This document shows, in pieces, positions 34,325 to 43,353 of a stretch of 64,000 bases of DNA. The DNA comes from Asaia sp003994335 (GTDB taxonomy: Bacteria > Pseudomonadota > Alphaproteobacteria > Acetobacterales > Acetobacteraceae). The stretch's first letter is position 1. Each line of letters opens with the position of its first letter. Location: the NCBI RefSeq assembly GCF_037151175.1, contig NZ_JBBCOR010000001.1, forward strand, positions 62,001-126,000, written 5' to 3'. A program made the position numbers and the translations under genes. The notes under the pieces were generated by a model that was given only the letters and a program-made list of their open reading frames with translations, made no database searches and was not told the origin of the DNA.

Positions 34325-34823
34325 CGCATTATATCCTTTATCTTACTTTATCGGCGAGTTGTCCGGCCTGTCACTGTGACCTTGGCGCATTTGTTTGTTC
34401 ATACATTGAACGCAGTAATAAAAAGACCGTATACTCGCGTATCTAGCTAGGTTTTTATTGTTTGTTCTCATAGTGAATAGTATTCACTATGAATGAACAA
34501 AATTTCATGGCTTGCGCTGTGCCGCTACGGATCGATGCGCACTGATTTATGCAAGCGGCCCGGAATTGGGTCTCGCAGCGCTCATTGCTGGTCGACATCC
34601 CCATATTCTCGCGTCGGCTGCCGCCGGGGCACTGGACAGGGAATGATGGAGAACACACGCAAAGATGATCTGAGGCCTGTGTAGATGATGCCTCATTGCC
34701 GCACCGTATCGGCTTGTCGTGCAGGGAGGCTTCAACACGAAAACTTGTCTTTCGAAATGAAAGATTCTCTTTCTTACTTTCCTGTAATGCCGCGTAAAGG
34801 CGGCCGAAGCGACAGGAGAGATC
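34325..34823. other. Regulatory gap with a long palindrome upstream of the sugar transporter
   Basis: About 500 bp without a supported gene, between divergent genes. The left third is AT-rich. It contains the 23-bp palindrome at 34469-34491 described separately. Downstream of it the sequence becomes GC-rich up to the transporter start, with AGGAGAG just before ATG 34824. Short open frames in this stretch have no family features. Confidence 0.6.
34469..34491. promoter_or_regulatory. Perfect 23-bp palindrome, probable operator
   Basis: CATAGTGAATA and TATTCACTATG are exact complements around a single central G. Just outside, TTGTTC and GAACAA extend the symmetry with small offsets. A palindrome this long in an AT-rich divergent gap is typical of a regulator-binding site. 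No regulator is adjacent except the AraC gene at 36288. It could also form a hairpin, but there is no T tract. Confidence 0.65.
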
Positions 34824-36257
34824 ATGCAGTCCGCCGTCCCGTCATTTTCAGACCCTACCGGCTCCCCCGGTCCTGCCGGCAACGGACGCAGGCGTGTCTT
34901 CATCGCCTCCTGTGTGGCGGGGCTTGCCGGTGTGCTCTTCGGTTATGATCAGGGGATCATCTCGGCAGCGCTGCTGACGCTGGGAGACAGCTTTTCACTC
35001 GGCACGCTGGGCAAGCAGGCGATAGCGGCAGGCATGGTCGCGGGTGCTCTGCTCGGCTGTATGGGGGCGGGGCCGCTCTCCGACCGGTGGGGGCGTCGTC
35101 CTGTCGTTGCTCTCGCCGGTGCGTTGTTTCTTCTGGGCTCTGTGGGGTCGGCGCTTGCACAGTCTCCTACGGAGCTGACCCTGACCCGTATCGTGCTTGG
35201 GTTGGCCGTAGGCGGGGCGAGTCAGATCGTGCCCGTCTACATCGCCGAACTGGCGCCCGCCTCGCGACGCGGCCGACTGGTGCTTCTGTTTCAGCTCGCC
35301 ATCGTGGGGGGCGTGCTGGCGTCATCTCTCGTTGGATGGGCGCTCAGCGACGATCCCCTGCTCATCCGTCTTTTCAGCCGGGGCGGGGATTGGCGCATCA
35401 TGTTTCTGTTAGGGGCCGTCCCGGCACTGATGTTGCTCATCGGCCTCATCTTCCTTCCCGAAAGTCCACGCTTTCTGGCCTCCAGAGGGCATGTCGAGCG
35501 CGCACGCGCCATCCTGCTTTCCCTGCGCGGTCCTGATGAGGACCCCGAAGCCGAAATGCGCGATATTCAGGGGGCGGCGGGTGAGACGGGCAGTTGGCGT
35601 CTGCTTTTTTCACGCAAGCTCAGGCCCGCCCTGATTGCAGGTACTGGCCTGGCCATGTTCAGCCAGATCACCGGGACGAACGCCGTCCTGACCTACGCGC
35701 CTACCATTCTCTCCGGGGCCGGGTTTGATCGCAATTCGGCCTTGCTGATTTCCATCGCCATCGGCGTGACGATCACCATCGCGACAGTTTTCGGTTTCTG
35801 GGCGGTCGATCACTGGGGGCGCCGCCGCCTGATGCTGCGTGTTCTGCCCGGCTCCATTCTGGCGCTTCTCGTACTGGCCTTCGTCTTTTTCGGCGGGGAT
35901 CCTCAGGGTATGGGCAAGTTCTTCGCCGTCGGCGGATTGCTGGTCTATGTGCTGTGCACGCTGGGCAGCATCAATGCCTCACTCTGGCTGGTTGGGGCGG
36001 AGGTGTTCCCTCTCTCGGTGCGCGGCAAAGGCATGGGGCTGGTTACGATTTCCCACTGGTCCTTCGATCTGCTGATTTCGCTCGTGACCCTGTCGATCAT
36101 TTCCCTGATTGGCGTGTCCGGCACCTTCATTCTCTTCGCAGGTATGACCAGCCTTGGCTGGGTATTTATCCGCAAATGCGTACCGGAAACGAAGGGACGT
36201 TCGCTGGAGGCGATCGAGCGCAGCCTGCATGAAGGTGATTTTCTCTCCCATGGCTGA
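34824..36257 (+). CDS. Sugar porter family MFS transporter
   Basis: A 477-residue inner-membrane proton/sugar symporter of the SP family (XylE/GalP/AraE type) with 12 helices. Family marks: LFGYDQGIISAALLTLG in helix 1, GPLSDRWGRRPVVALAGAL in loop 2-3, PESPRFLASRGHVERAR after helix 6, HWGRRRLMLRV in loop 8-9, and PETKGRSLEAIE at the end. The substrate is a hexose or pentose; which one cannot be told. ATG 34824 follows AGGAGAG. Such uptake suits an acetic acid bacterium growing on plant sugars. Confidence 0.93.
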   Translation: MQSAVPSFSDPTGSPGPAGNGRRRVFIASCVAGLAGVLFGYDQGIISAALLTLGDSFSLGTLGKQAIAAGMVAGALLGCMGAGPLSDRWGRRPVVALAGALFLLGSVGSALAQSPTELTLTRIVLGLAVGGASQIVPVYIAELAPASRRGRLVLLFQLAIVGGVLASSLVGWALSDDPLLIRLFSRGGDWRIMFLLGAVPALMLLIGLIFLPESPRFLASRGHVERARAILLSLRGPDEDPEAEMRDIQGAAGETGSWRLLFSRKLRPALIAGTGLAMFSQITGTNAVLTYAPTILSGAGFDRNSALLISIAIGVTITIATVFGFWAVDHWGRRRLMLRVLPGSILALLVLAFVFFGGDPQGMGKFFAVGGLLVYVLCTLGSINASLWLVGAEVFPLSVRGKGMGLVTISHWSFDLLISLVTLSIISLIGVSGTFILFAGMTSLGWVFIRKCVPETKGRSLEAIERSLHEGDFLSHG

Positions 36258-36287
36258 GGTCGTGGCGAATTGGCTATATGATAAGGG

Positions 36288-37073
36288 TCAGGGGCGCGAA
36301 TACCGCCCTGGACTCACGCCTGTCAGGGCCTTGAAGGCGGCGGTAAAGGCACCCTGGCTCTCATAGCCCACCGAGAGCGCAACGTGGGTCACGCGCTCGC
36401 CTCGCGCCAGACGCTCCCGCGCATTCAGGATACGCAGCCTTTGCCGCCAGGCACCGAAAGCGAGGCCGGTATCCTGGCTGAAATGCCGCACGAAAGAGCG
36501 TGGCGACATTCCCGCCAGATTGGCCCACTCCGCCTGTTCACGCTTATCCGAAGGGTCATGCGACAGAGCCGTCGTGACCCGCTTGAGACGTTCATCGCTG
36601 GGCAGGGGCAGACAGGTCTCGTGACGCGGCAGAGCGATGAACTCGTCCCAGAGCGTCTCGGCGAGGCGCGCCGTTCTGTCGGAAACGGGGCTCTGAGTCG
36701 CATCCCGCGCCAGTCTCTCAGCCTGTGCGTTCAGGAGTGCGGTACCCTGCGCCATGAAGGGCGTGTGGGGAAGCAGCGCGCAACGCACGCGGCTAAGGTA
36801 GAGGCTCCACCCCTCTACTGCACCGTGTGAGCGCGCTTCATGCGCGAGGTAAGGGGGAAGCCAGAGGAACTGGCCAGGGCCGATCAGCCAGTAGGCCCGC
36901 TCGGTCCGGAGCCCCATAAGGCCGGACCGGATACCAAAGATCTGTCCGCGCGCATGGTGATGGCGCTCGGCAATCCGGCGCGTGAGCTGGGCCATGGATC
37001 CGCCAAGGAGCCAGAACGCAGCGTCCCTCTCGTCATCGGCTTCATCCGGGGTCATGCAGGGTCTGGCGCGCAT
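36288..37073 (-). CDS. AraC-family transcriptional regulator with N-terminal cupin
   Basis: A 261-residue regulator. The N-terminal sensor is cupin-like (RRIAERHHHARGQIFGIRSG, LIGPGQFLWLPPYLAHEARSHG). The C-terminal AraC domain includes EWANLAGMSPRSFVRHFSQDTGLAFGAWRQRLR and THVALSVGYESQGAFTAAFKALTGVSPGRY. It converges on the sugar transporter (31 bp) and is divergent from the dehydrogenase at 37177, its most likely target. Start ATG 37073; ATG 37055 is an alternative. Confidence 0.88.
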   Translation of the reverse strand: MRARPCMTPDEADDERDAAFWLLGGSMAQLTRRIAERHHHARGQIFGIRSGLMGLRTERAYWLIGPGQFLWLPPYLAHEARSHGAVEGWSLYLSRVRCALLPHTPFMAQGTALLNAQAERLARDATQSPVSDRTARLAETLWDEFIALPRHETCLPLPSDERLKRVTTALSHDPSDKREQAEWANLAGMSPRSFVRHFSQDTGLAFGAWRQRLRILNARERLARGERVTHVALSVGYESQGAFTAAFKALTGVSPGRYSRP

Positions 37074-37176
37074 GAGTCATTTTATGGCGCAGAAGCGGCG
37101 GAACGCCAAATGCTCCCGCGTTAAAACCTGTCAGGCGCTCCGGATTTGAAGAAGCGTAGGCAGAGGGAGTAAGAGA

Positions 37177-38064
37177 ATGGATATCGGATTTGTCGGTCTG
37201 GGCGCCATGGGACAGGCCATGGCCCTGCGCCTGCAGAAAGCAGGGCATACTCTGACCGTCTGGAACCGCACGCGGGCCAAGGCCGACCCGCTCGAGCAAT
37301 CAGGCGCATTCGTGGCTGAAACCCCGGCTCAACTCGCGAGCCGTTCCGACATTGTCTTTTCCATGCTGTTCGACGATGCGACGACCGAGTCCGCGAGCTT
37401 TGGCGCACAGGGTATCGCCGAGGGGCTGCGCGATGGCGGGTTGCATATCTGCTGCAGCACGCTTTCGCTCGAGCAGGCACGCAGGTTGCGCGACGGTCAC
37501 GCCGAGCGCGGTCAGGCCTATGTCACGGCCAATGTGCTGGGCCGTCCGCCAGCCGCGCAGGACGGCTCGCTATACGTGATCGCCGCAGGCGAGGCTTTAC
37601 AGATCGAGCGGGCGATGCCTTTGCTCGCGTGTCTGGGGCAGAAGGTCTTCATAGCCGGATCGGATCCGGTGCAGGCCAATCTGGTGAAACTCTCCCTCAA
37701 TTTCATGATCTACTCCACGATCGAGCAAATGGCTGAGGTCTTCACGATCAATGAGAAGCTGGGCACTGATCCCGCCCTGATGTTCGAGATCATGACCAAC
37801 AGCTTCTATACCGCACCCGTGCATCGCAACTATGGAAAGCTGATGGTGGCGCAGGACTACGATCAACCCGGTGCCCCTGTCACGCTCGGACTCAAGGATG
37901 TTGCGATGTTCCTGGCGGCTGGAAGCGAGCAGAGAGTTCCCTTGCCATTCGCGTCGGTCACGCGTGATCGGCTTCTAGCCTCTATCGCTGCGGGGGATTC
38001 AGAGCGCGACTTTGTGGTGCTCCAGGAGAGGGTGCGCCAGGAGGCCGGGCTGAAACCGCGCTGA
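37177..38064 (+). CDS. NAD(P)-dependent beta-hydroxyacid dehydrogenase family oxidoreductase
   Basis: A 295-residue enzyme of the 3-hydroxyisobutyrate/6-phosphogluconate dehydrogenase-like family. Rossmann motif GFVGLGAMGQAMALRLQKAGH is at the N-terminus, NRTRAKAD follows the second strand, and the catalytic lysine lies in ANLVKLSLNFM near residue 170. The usual substrate-binding DxxGxxxG segment reads VTANVLGRPPAA, an altered form, so substrate preference may differ (imine-reductase-like relatives exist). ATG 37177 has GGGAGTAAGAG upstream. Probably regulated by the divergent AraC gene. Confidence 0.88.
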   Translation: MDIGFVGLGAMGQAMALRLQKAGHTLTVWNRTRAKADPLEQSGAFVAETPAQLASRSDIVFSMLFDDATTESASFGAQGIAEGLRDGGLHICCSTLSLEQARRLRDGHAERGQAYVTANVLGRPPAAQDGSLYVIAAGEALQIERAMPLLACLGQKVFIAGSDPVQANLVKLSLNFMIYSTIEQMAEVFTINEKLGTDPALMFEIMTNSFYTAPVHRNYGKLMVAQDYDQPGAPVTLGLKDVAMFLAAGSEQRVPLPFASVTRDRLLASIAAGDSERDFVVLQERVRQEAGLKPR

Positions 38065-38127
38065 GCCGGGATGCGATCACAGGCGCGGTCTCTTGTTGCA
38101 GCCCCTCATGCGCTCCTGTGCGTGGGG

Positions 38128-38796
38128 TCATCCATGATGCCATGCTGCGCCTGTATAGAAATAGTGGCCCAGCCCGAGCGTGAAAATGAGGCAGCCAAAG
38201 AGACTATGTTCCAGGCAGGAAAGGCGCAGCGAGCGATGGCGCTCGTAATCGCGAGCGAACAGGACGCCGCCTGCCACAGTCAAGGCGACGGCGATCCAGT
38301 TCAGAAAGATGACATGGGCAAACCCGAAGGCGATCGCGCTGGCCGTGATACGCCGTAAGGGTGTTTCCAGAAGGGCTGCGTAGCGTGTGAAGAGAAACTG
38401 ACGGTAGAGCACCTCCTGCGGCCAGACCGACAGCAGAGGGTAGAGCAGCATCAGAAGGAGCCAGAAACCAGGCCGATGGCGGGGCAGCTCCAGGAAATGC
38501 TCCGGTGCGAGTTGCCAGCACAGAAGGGCCAGACCCGATCCGAGTACCAGAAACCGCCCGAACACGACCGCGATCTCACGCTTTCGATGATGCGGCCGGG
38601 CGCGGGTACCATTCATCCACCAAGCCGCCAGCAGAGCGGCCACCCAGAGGAAGATAAAGAGTACCATCGCCCTGCGCAGAGACAGGATGAGCAAGGGTGT
38701 TCCCCCAAACAGGAGCATGAATTCAGCGCCCAGACGCATCGTGCCCCAGCGGGAACGAGCCGGTCCGGTCTCCGGGGGGATGCCAGGATGCGTCAT
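38128..38796 (-). CDS. CPBP-family intramembrane metalloprotease (Abi/CAAX-like)
   Basis: A 222-residue polytopic membrane protein with about 6-7 helices. The CPBP motifs are present: QEVLYRQF in place of EExxxR (first Glu replaced by Gln), FAHVIFLN with the histidine of motif 2, and a later EHSLFG with His. Members process prenylated or other membrane proteins, and some act in bacteriocin immunity. The changed first Glu makes activity uncertain, though the second Glu is kept. ATG 38796 has AGGAG upstream. It converges on the dehydrogenase gene. Confidence 0.83.
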   Translation of the reverse strand: MTHPGIPPETGPARSRWGTMRLGAEFMLLFGGTPLLILSLRRAMVLFIFLWVAALLAAWWMNGTRARPHHRKREIAVVFGRFLVLGSGLALLCWQLAPEHFLELPRHRPGFWLLLMLLYPLLSVWPQEVLYRQFLFTRYAALLETPLRRITASAIAFGFAHVIFLNWIAVALTVAGGVLFARDYERHRSLRLSCLEHSLFGCLIFTLGLGHYFYTGAAWHHG

Positions 38797-39415
38797 GAAA
38801 TCTCCTGCTTTGTGGAATCGGCGCTCTCGGTTCAATGCGGCAACAGGCTGTTGGTTCAGGCCGTTCAGGACCGATGAGAGGATCGAAAGGGGTCACTTTT
38901 CCTCCCAGTACAGGCGCCTTCCCTGGCAGATGCGCCGCCCAAAGCGTCAGGACAGTGCTTAAATTCAAGAAACAAACTTAATCTGTAAACGTCGCCAGAA
39001 ATATTGTTGCGCGTGGCGTGGCCCAAGATGTGCCGCAATGGTTGCTGAGCCTGGATAATGGAATCGTGAATGTTTAGGGGAAAAATACGTTTTTCTGTCG
39101 TTTATGGAAATATATCTCAAAATGACAGTCTTATAACTATATATATTATATTTGAAATTCGATGATTTTATGAATATGGACTATTTCGTCATACTTCATG
39201 AGTGCGACGGATTATTTCTTCTGTTTATTTATTTGAAATATTGTCCACATTGATACGTGTCCTCGTAAGGCGTTATTTCCTTTCCGCAAGGGTTATCGGC
39301 AGGGCGATGGACGCCGCTTTCGAAAGCCGCAGATTTTATCGGATGGGATTCTCTTCTTCAGCCATGAGGAAGGGAGGCATCGGGGATCCTGGGGATCGCC
39401 GGAAAGGAACGAGGG
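38797..39415. other. Long AT-rich region upstream of the second repeat adhesin
   Basis: About 620 bp between divergent genes, without a supported gene. From about 38950 to 39300 the sequence is strongly AT-rich, including a TATATATATTATAT stretch around 39140. It resembles the AT-rich leader of the first repeat adhesin and probably contains the promoter. An ORF at 39202-39459 overlaps the adhesin start in another frame and has no support. The site AAAGGA at 39402-39407 serves ATG 39416. Confidence 0.55.
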
Positions 39416-42067
39416 ATGGCTACGCCGCTGTCAGGAAGCTGGGTTGCAAGGAATGTTGACGGGAAAACCGTCTATCAGAGCGGTACGGTCACCGTAGAGC
39501 CGCCGCAATCCTTTTCAAACGGAACCTATCTCTCGATTTCGAGTGGTGCTGTCGTCACAGGGCTGAGCGGCACAAATCTGACCGTGACCCTTTTCAACGG
39601 CGGCGTTCTGTCTGGCGCCGAACTGAATGCGGGTGTGGTGCGTGTATCGGCGGGTGGTATCACCAGTGCGAATGCCTTCAACGGTGTCTCTCTGACCGTC
39701 AGCACCGGGGCCAGTTCGGTCAATGACACATTTTTCGCCTCCTCCGGCGCCGTCATTAATTATGTCAGCAGTGGCGGGACGATTCTGGGGGCGACGGTCA
39801 TGTCGGGCGTCACCCTCACTGTCTGGGCGGGGGCGACTGTCTCGGGCATTCTGGCGACCAGTGGCGGGTCAGCCATGATCCCGACAAGTGCGCCGGGCAC
39901 CAGCGCTGTCAGCGGTGGCTATATCAGCAATGGCGGGATGGTCTATTCCGGCTATATGGGCAACGGCGACAATATCCGTAATGGCGCGGTGCTCACCGGC
40001 ACGTGGTCTGCAGTCAATGTCGGGGGTCAGACGGTCTACAAGAACACGACGATGACCGTCAGCGGACCGGTCATTCTCAACGCTGCGACCCTTTATATCA
40101 TGTCAGGTGCCACGGTGACCGGGCTTGGGTGCATCGAGGCCTCCATCCCCACGATCAGCATCTATGCAGGGGGCGCGCTCACCGACTCCCACGTGACGCG
40201 CACCTATGTGCGCGTCAATAGCGGGGCCTCTGTGAGCGACAACCGCTTCGATGGATGTGCAGTCACCCTCAATCCCGGCGCAACCTCCACGGATGACAGC
40301 TATTCCTGGTACAATTATGCGGTCCAATCCGTAACGGTAGGCAGCGGTGCCACGATCACCAATGCGACGGTCAACAATAACACCATGATCAGCGCCGCAA
40401 CGGGCGCGACGGTGAATGGTCTCGATATCACCTCGGGCGGATCGGCCTATATCGGTTCCGGCGTCAATCTGTCCGATCTGCATGCCGAGGCGAATACCTA
40501 TCTCGAGACCTACACCTCGATGGGGGGCACGATCACCCCGCCGACGACCCCGCCCACAGGAACAGGAACCGTTCTCAATGGTACGTGGAGCGCGGTCAAA
40601 TCGGGAAGCACCACCGTGTATCAGAGTGGGGCAACCATCGTGCAGGCACCGGCAACGCTCGGCACGGGTGCTGTCCTGACGATCATGAGTGGCGCGGTTG
40701 CGAGCGGCCTCTCGGGTATCTCCAACACAGTGTATGTGCAGAATGGTGGAACGCTGCTGAGCTCCTATGTCGGGAATGGCGCGGTGTATGTCAGCGCCGG
40801 GGGCATCACGAGTGGCAATATGTTCAACTCGGTACCGGTCAATGTTCTCGCGGGTGGCAGCTCCGTGAGCGACCTCTATTACAATAATGGCTACAACGTC
40901 GATCTCGCGACGGTTCAGGCTGGCGGCTCGCTGATCAGCCCGCAGGTCGGTTCCGGGGGCAATGTCTCGGCCTATACGAGTTCAGTCGTGCTCGATCCCT
41001 CAGTCGGAACGGGCGGGCATCTTGTGGTCAACAAGGCTGTTACCGAGGTATGCTTCGTGAAAGGCACGCATATCCTGACAGCGCGCGGCGAGGTCCGTGT
41101 GGAGGAACTCGAGATCGGCGAGGCAGTGGCGTGCGTGGTGGACGGAGAGATTCTCTATCGCCCTATCCTCTGGATCGGCAGCCGCTTCAACCGTCTTGAG
41201 CCCTATCAGCCGGACGACCTCGCCGGATATCCGGTGCGCATCCTGGCTGATGCCTTCGAGCCCGGCATTCCTTCGCGTGATCTGCTGGTGACGCCTGAGC
41301 ATTGCTTTGCGTTCGAGGGGCGTCTGCTGCCGATCCGCATGCTGGTCAACGGGCGGACGATTTTCTACGACAAGGCGATCCTGAGCTACGAGTATTTCCA
41401 TATCGAGCTGGCTGACCATGCGATCCTTCTGGCCGAGAATACCCCGGCGGAAAGCTATCTCGATACTGGTAACCGCGACGGACTGACCGCCCGGGGGAAT
41501 GTCTCCATCCTTCGCCATGGCGCTTTGCCGGAGCGGGCGCTGCCGCTCTGCGTCGATCGCGATTTCGCCGAGGCCCTGCATCGTCGTTTTGCCGGAGAGC
41601 AGGCGCCCCGTCAGAACATATCGGTCATGCATGATCCCGATCTGAAGCTTGTCTGTCCGAGTGGTGCGACACTCAGCCCAACACGCAGGACAGGCAGTAA
41701 CTACGTGTTCCAGCTGCCTGCGGGTCTGTCCGAGGTCAGAATCGCGTCACGCACGGCACGTCCCTGTGACATGATTGGACCCTATGTGGATGATCGCCGC
41801 CGTCTCGGCGTCATGGTGGGCGCAGTCAATCACTTCACGGCGTCAGGGCACGGTGTGATTACTACCCATACGAGCGCCTCGCGTGAGTTGGGCTGGCACG
41901 AAGGAGCGGAAATCGGGCGCTGGACCGATGGGAACGCCACCCTTACGCTGGGTGACACAGCCTCGACGTCAGAGAGCGTACTGACGATCGAAATCCTGGC
42001 GGCAGGGCCGTATTGCCTCGATGAGGATGTCGTGCACCTGCAAGCGGAGAGGGTCGTAGCTGCCTAA
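39416..42067 (+). CDS. Second strand-loop-strand repeat adhesin with C-terminal Hint domain
   Basis: An 883-residue protein. Three repeat modules of about 190 residues start at LSGSW (residue about 4), LTGTW (193) and LNGTW (387). Each opens with a W-x-A-x-N/K-V/S...TVYxS/N segment followed by Ser/Thr/Gly-rich strand-loop-strand repeats (SSGG, ITSGN). The Hint domain begins at C546 (CFVKGT), with TPEHC at 626-630. The C-terminal module has RPCD at 782 and VDDRRRLGVMVG. There is no signal peptide and no barrel. Its repeats differ from those of the 16322 protein, but the Hint and C-terminal parts align closely. It is a likely heptosyltransferase substrate and surface protein by inference. Confidence 0.88.
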   Translation: MATPLSGSWVARNVDGKTVYQSGTVTVEPPQSFSNGTYLSISSGAVVTGLSGTNLTVTLFNGGVLSGAELNAGVVRVSAGGITSANAFNGVSLTVSTGASSVNDTFFASSGAVINYVSSGGTILGATVMSGVTLTVWAGATVSGILATSGGSAMIPTSAPGTSAVSGGYISNGGMVYSGYMGNGDNIRNGAVLTGTWSAVNVGGQTVYKNTTMTVSGPVILNAATLYIMSGATVTGLGCIEASIPTISIYAGGALTDSHVTRTYVRVNSGASVSDNRFDGCAVTLNPGATSTDDSYSWYNYAVQSVTVGSGATITNATVNNNTMISAATGATVNGLDITSGGSAYIGSGVNLSDLHAEANTYLETYTSMGGTITPPTTPPTGTGTVLNGTWSAVKSGSTTVYQSGATIVQAPATLGTGAVLTIMSGAVASGLSGISNTVYVQNGGTLLSSYVGNGAVYVSAGGITSGNMFNSVPVNVLAGGSSVSDLYYNNGYNVDLATVQAGGSLISPQVGSGGNVSAYTSSVVLDPSVGTGGHLVVNKAVTEVCFVKGTHILTARGEVRVEELEIGEAVACVVDGEILYRPILWIGSRFNRLEPYQPDDLAGYPVRILADAFEPGIPSRDLLVTPEHCFAFEGRLLPIRMLVNGRTIFYDKAILSYEYFHIELADHAILLAENTPAESYLDTGNRDGLTARGNVSILRHGALPERALPLCVDRDFAEALHRRFAGEQAPRQNISVMHDPDLKLVCPSGATLSPTRRTGSNYVFQLPAGLSEVRIASRTARPCDMIGPYVDDRRRLGVMVGAVNHFTASGHGVITTHTSASRELGWHEGAEIGRWTDGNATLTLGDTASTSESVLTIEILAAGPYCLDEDVVHLQAERVVAA

Positions 42068-42078
42068 ACGGCCCCGAA

Positions 42079-42104
42079 AGGCCCCCGCGATCCGGTGGGG
42101 GCCT
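42079..42104. terminator. Hairpin between the repeat adhesin and rpoH
   Basis: AGGCCCCC (42079-42086) pairs exactly with GGGGGCCT (42097-42104). It follows the adhesin stop by 12 bases and lies downstream of convergent rpoH, so it may serve both. There is no clear T tract. Confidence 0.65.
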
Positions 42105-42197
42105 CACACGGCGCTTGGGCCTGAAAACGCGACCTCAGGACGATGAGAAGGGAAACAGGGGACGTTCCCCCGGAGTTTCGCCTTCCCGGCCAGCCCA

Positions 42198-43112
42198 TCA
42201 GGACTGGATGTGGTGGTGCAGGGAAATACCTTCATCCTGCTTGCGCCGCAATTCGACCTCGGCAGCCATGGCTTTCTGCAGCTTCTCGAAAGCACGGGCC
42301 TCGATTTGCCGGATACGCTCGCGCGAGACACCGTATTCATGGGAGAGCTCTTCCAGGGTGGAAGGCTCGTCCTTCAGGCGTCGCTCGGTCAGGATGTGGC
42401 GCTCACGCTCATTGAGCGATTTCATGGCTTCGGTCAGGAGCGCCTGGCGGCCACTCATTTCCTCGGCCTCGCCCAGCGTTGTTTCCTGGCTCTCCTGATC
42501 ATCGACCAGCCAGTCCTGCCATTCGCCCTCGCTGTCACTGCGCAGAGGCGCGTTCAGACTGTGATCTGGCGCGGAAAGGCGCTGGTTCATCGAGACCACG
42601 TCCTGCTCGGGTACGCCCAGCGTGGTAGCAATCTTGTCGACCTGCTCCGGCTTCAGATCGCCATCGTCAATCGCCTGCATCTGGCCCTTCAGGCGACGCA
42701 GGTTGAAAAAGAGCTTTTTCTGCGACGCGGTGGTGCCCATTTTGACGAGCGACCAGCTATGCAGGATGTACTCTTGCATCGCGGCACGGATCCACCACAT
42801 GGCATAAGTAGCCAGTCGGAAGCCACGGTCGGGATCGAAGCGTTTGACAGCCTGCATCATGCCGATATTGCCCTCGCTGATCAGCTCATTCAGCGGCAGG
42901 CCGTAGCCACGATATCCCATGGCAATCTTGGCGACGAGGCGCAGATGGGAGGTGACCAGCTTGTGGGCTGCGGCGTCATCCTGACGGTCACGCCAGCGAC
43001 GAGCAAGTTCACCTTCTTCCTGCGGTGTCAGGATAGGAAATTTGCGGATGTCCTGAAGGTAACGGGTAAGATTGTTTTCAGGACCAAGAGACAACACGGC
43101 GGAAGAGGCCAT
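42198..43112 (-). CDS. rpoH: RNA polymerase heat-shock sigma factor RpoH (sigma-32)
   Basis: Directs RNA polymerase to heat-shock promoters. The 304-residue protein has region 1.2/2 (LTRYLQDIRKFPILTPQEEGELARR, NELISEGNIGMMQAVKRFDPDRGFRLATYAMWWIRAAMQEYIL), the RpoH box-type segment QKKLFFNLRRLK, and region 4 (TLEELSHEYGVSRERIRQIEARAFEKL). ATG 43112 follows AAAGGAG. It is downstream of rluD in the same orientation, a gene order found in many Alphaproteobacteria, with a 240-bp gap that should hold its own promoter. Confidence 0.97.
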   Translation of the reverse strand: MASSAVLSLGPENNLTRYLQDIRKFPILTPQEEGELARRWRDRQDDAAAHKLVTSHLRLVAKIAMGYRGYGLPLNELISEGNIGMMQAVKRFDPDRGFRLATYAMWWIRAAMQEYILHSWSLVKMGTTASQKKLFFNLRRLKGQMQAIDDGDLKPEQVDKIATTLGVPEQDVVSMNQRLSAPDHSLNAPLRSDSEGEWQDWLVDDQESQETTLGEAEEMSGRQALLTEAMKSLNERERHILTERRLKDEPSTLEELSHEYGVSRERIRQIEARAFEKLQKAMAAEVELRRKQDEGISLHHHIQS

Positions 43113-43353
43113 TGGGCTGCAACTCCTTTCGCCCGGTGCAGAGAGGAACCTTATCTACGGGGATGACCCCGTCAGGGTTCCCGACACCGGGTGACGCTTG
43201 ATGAGGGAAGGACCAGCGTCCCCGCACAGCATCCTCAGCATGAGCAATGCCAGGCGGTACGTCCATTCCGGCGGCGCGTCACTTCGTCGGATCGACCATG
43301 AGTGGATCATACACCGAATTTCGAGTCAAGAAAACGTACCACATTACTCCCAA

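Noticed and set aside
34685..34948. An 87-codon ORF before the sugar transporter
   Set aside because: It overlaps the transporter's first codons in another frame and has Cys/Arg-rich shadow composition.
39202..39459. An 85-codon ORF just before the second adhesin
   Set aside because: It overlaps the adhesin start in another frame, lies in the AT-rich leader and has no family features.
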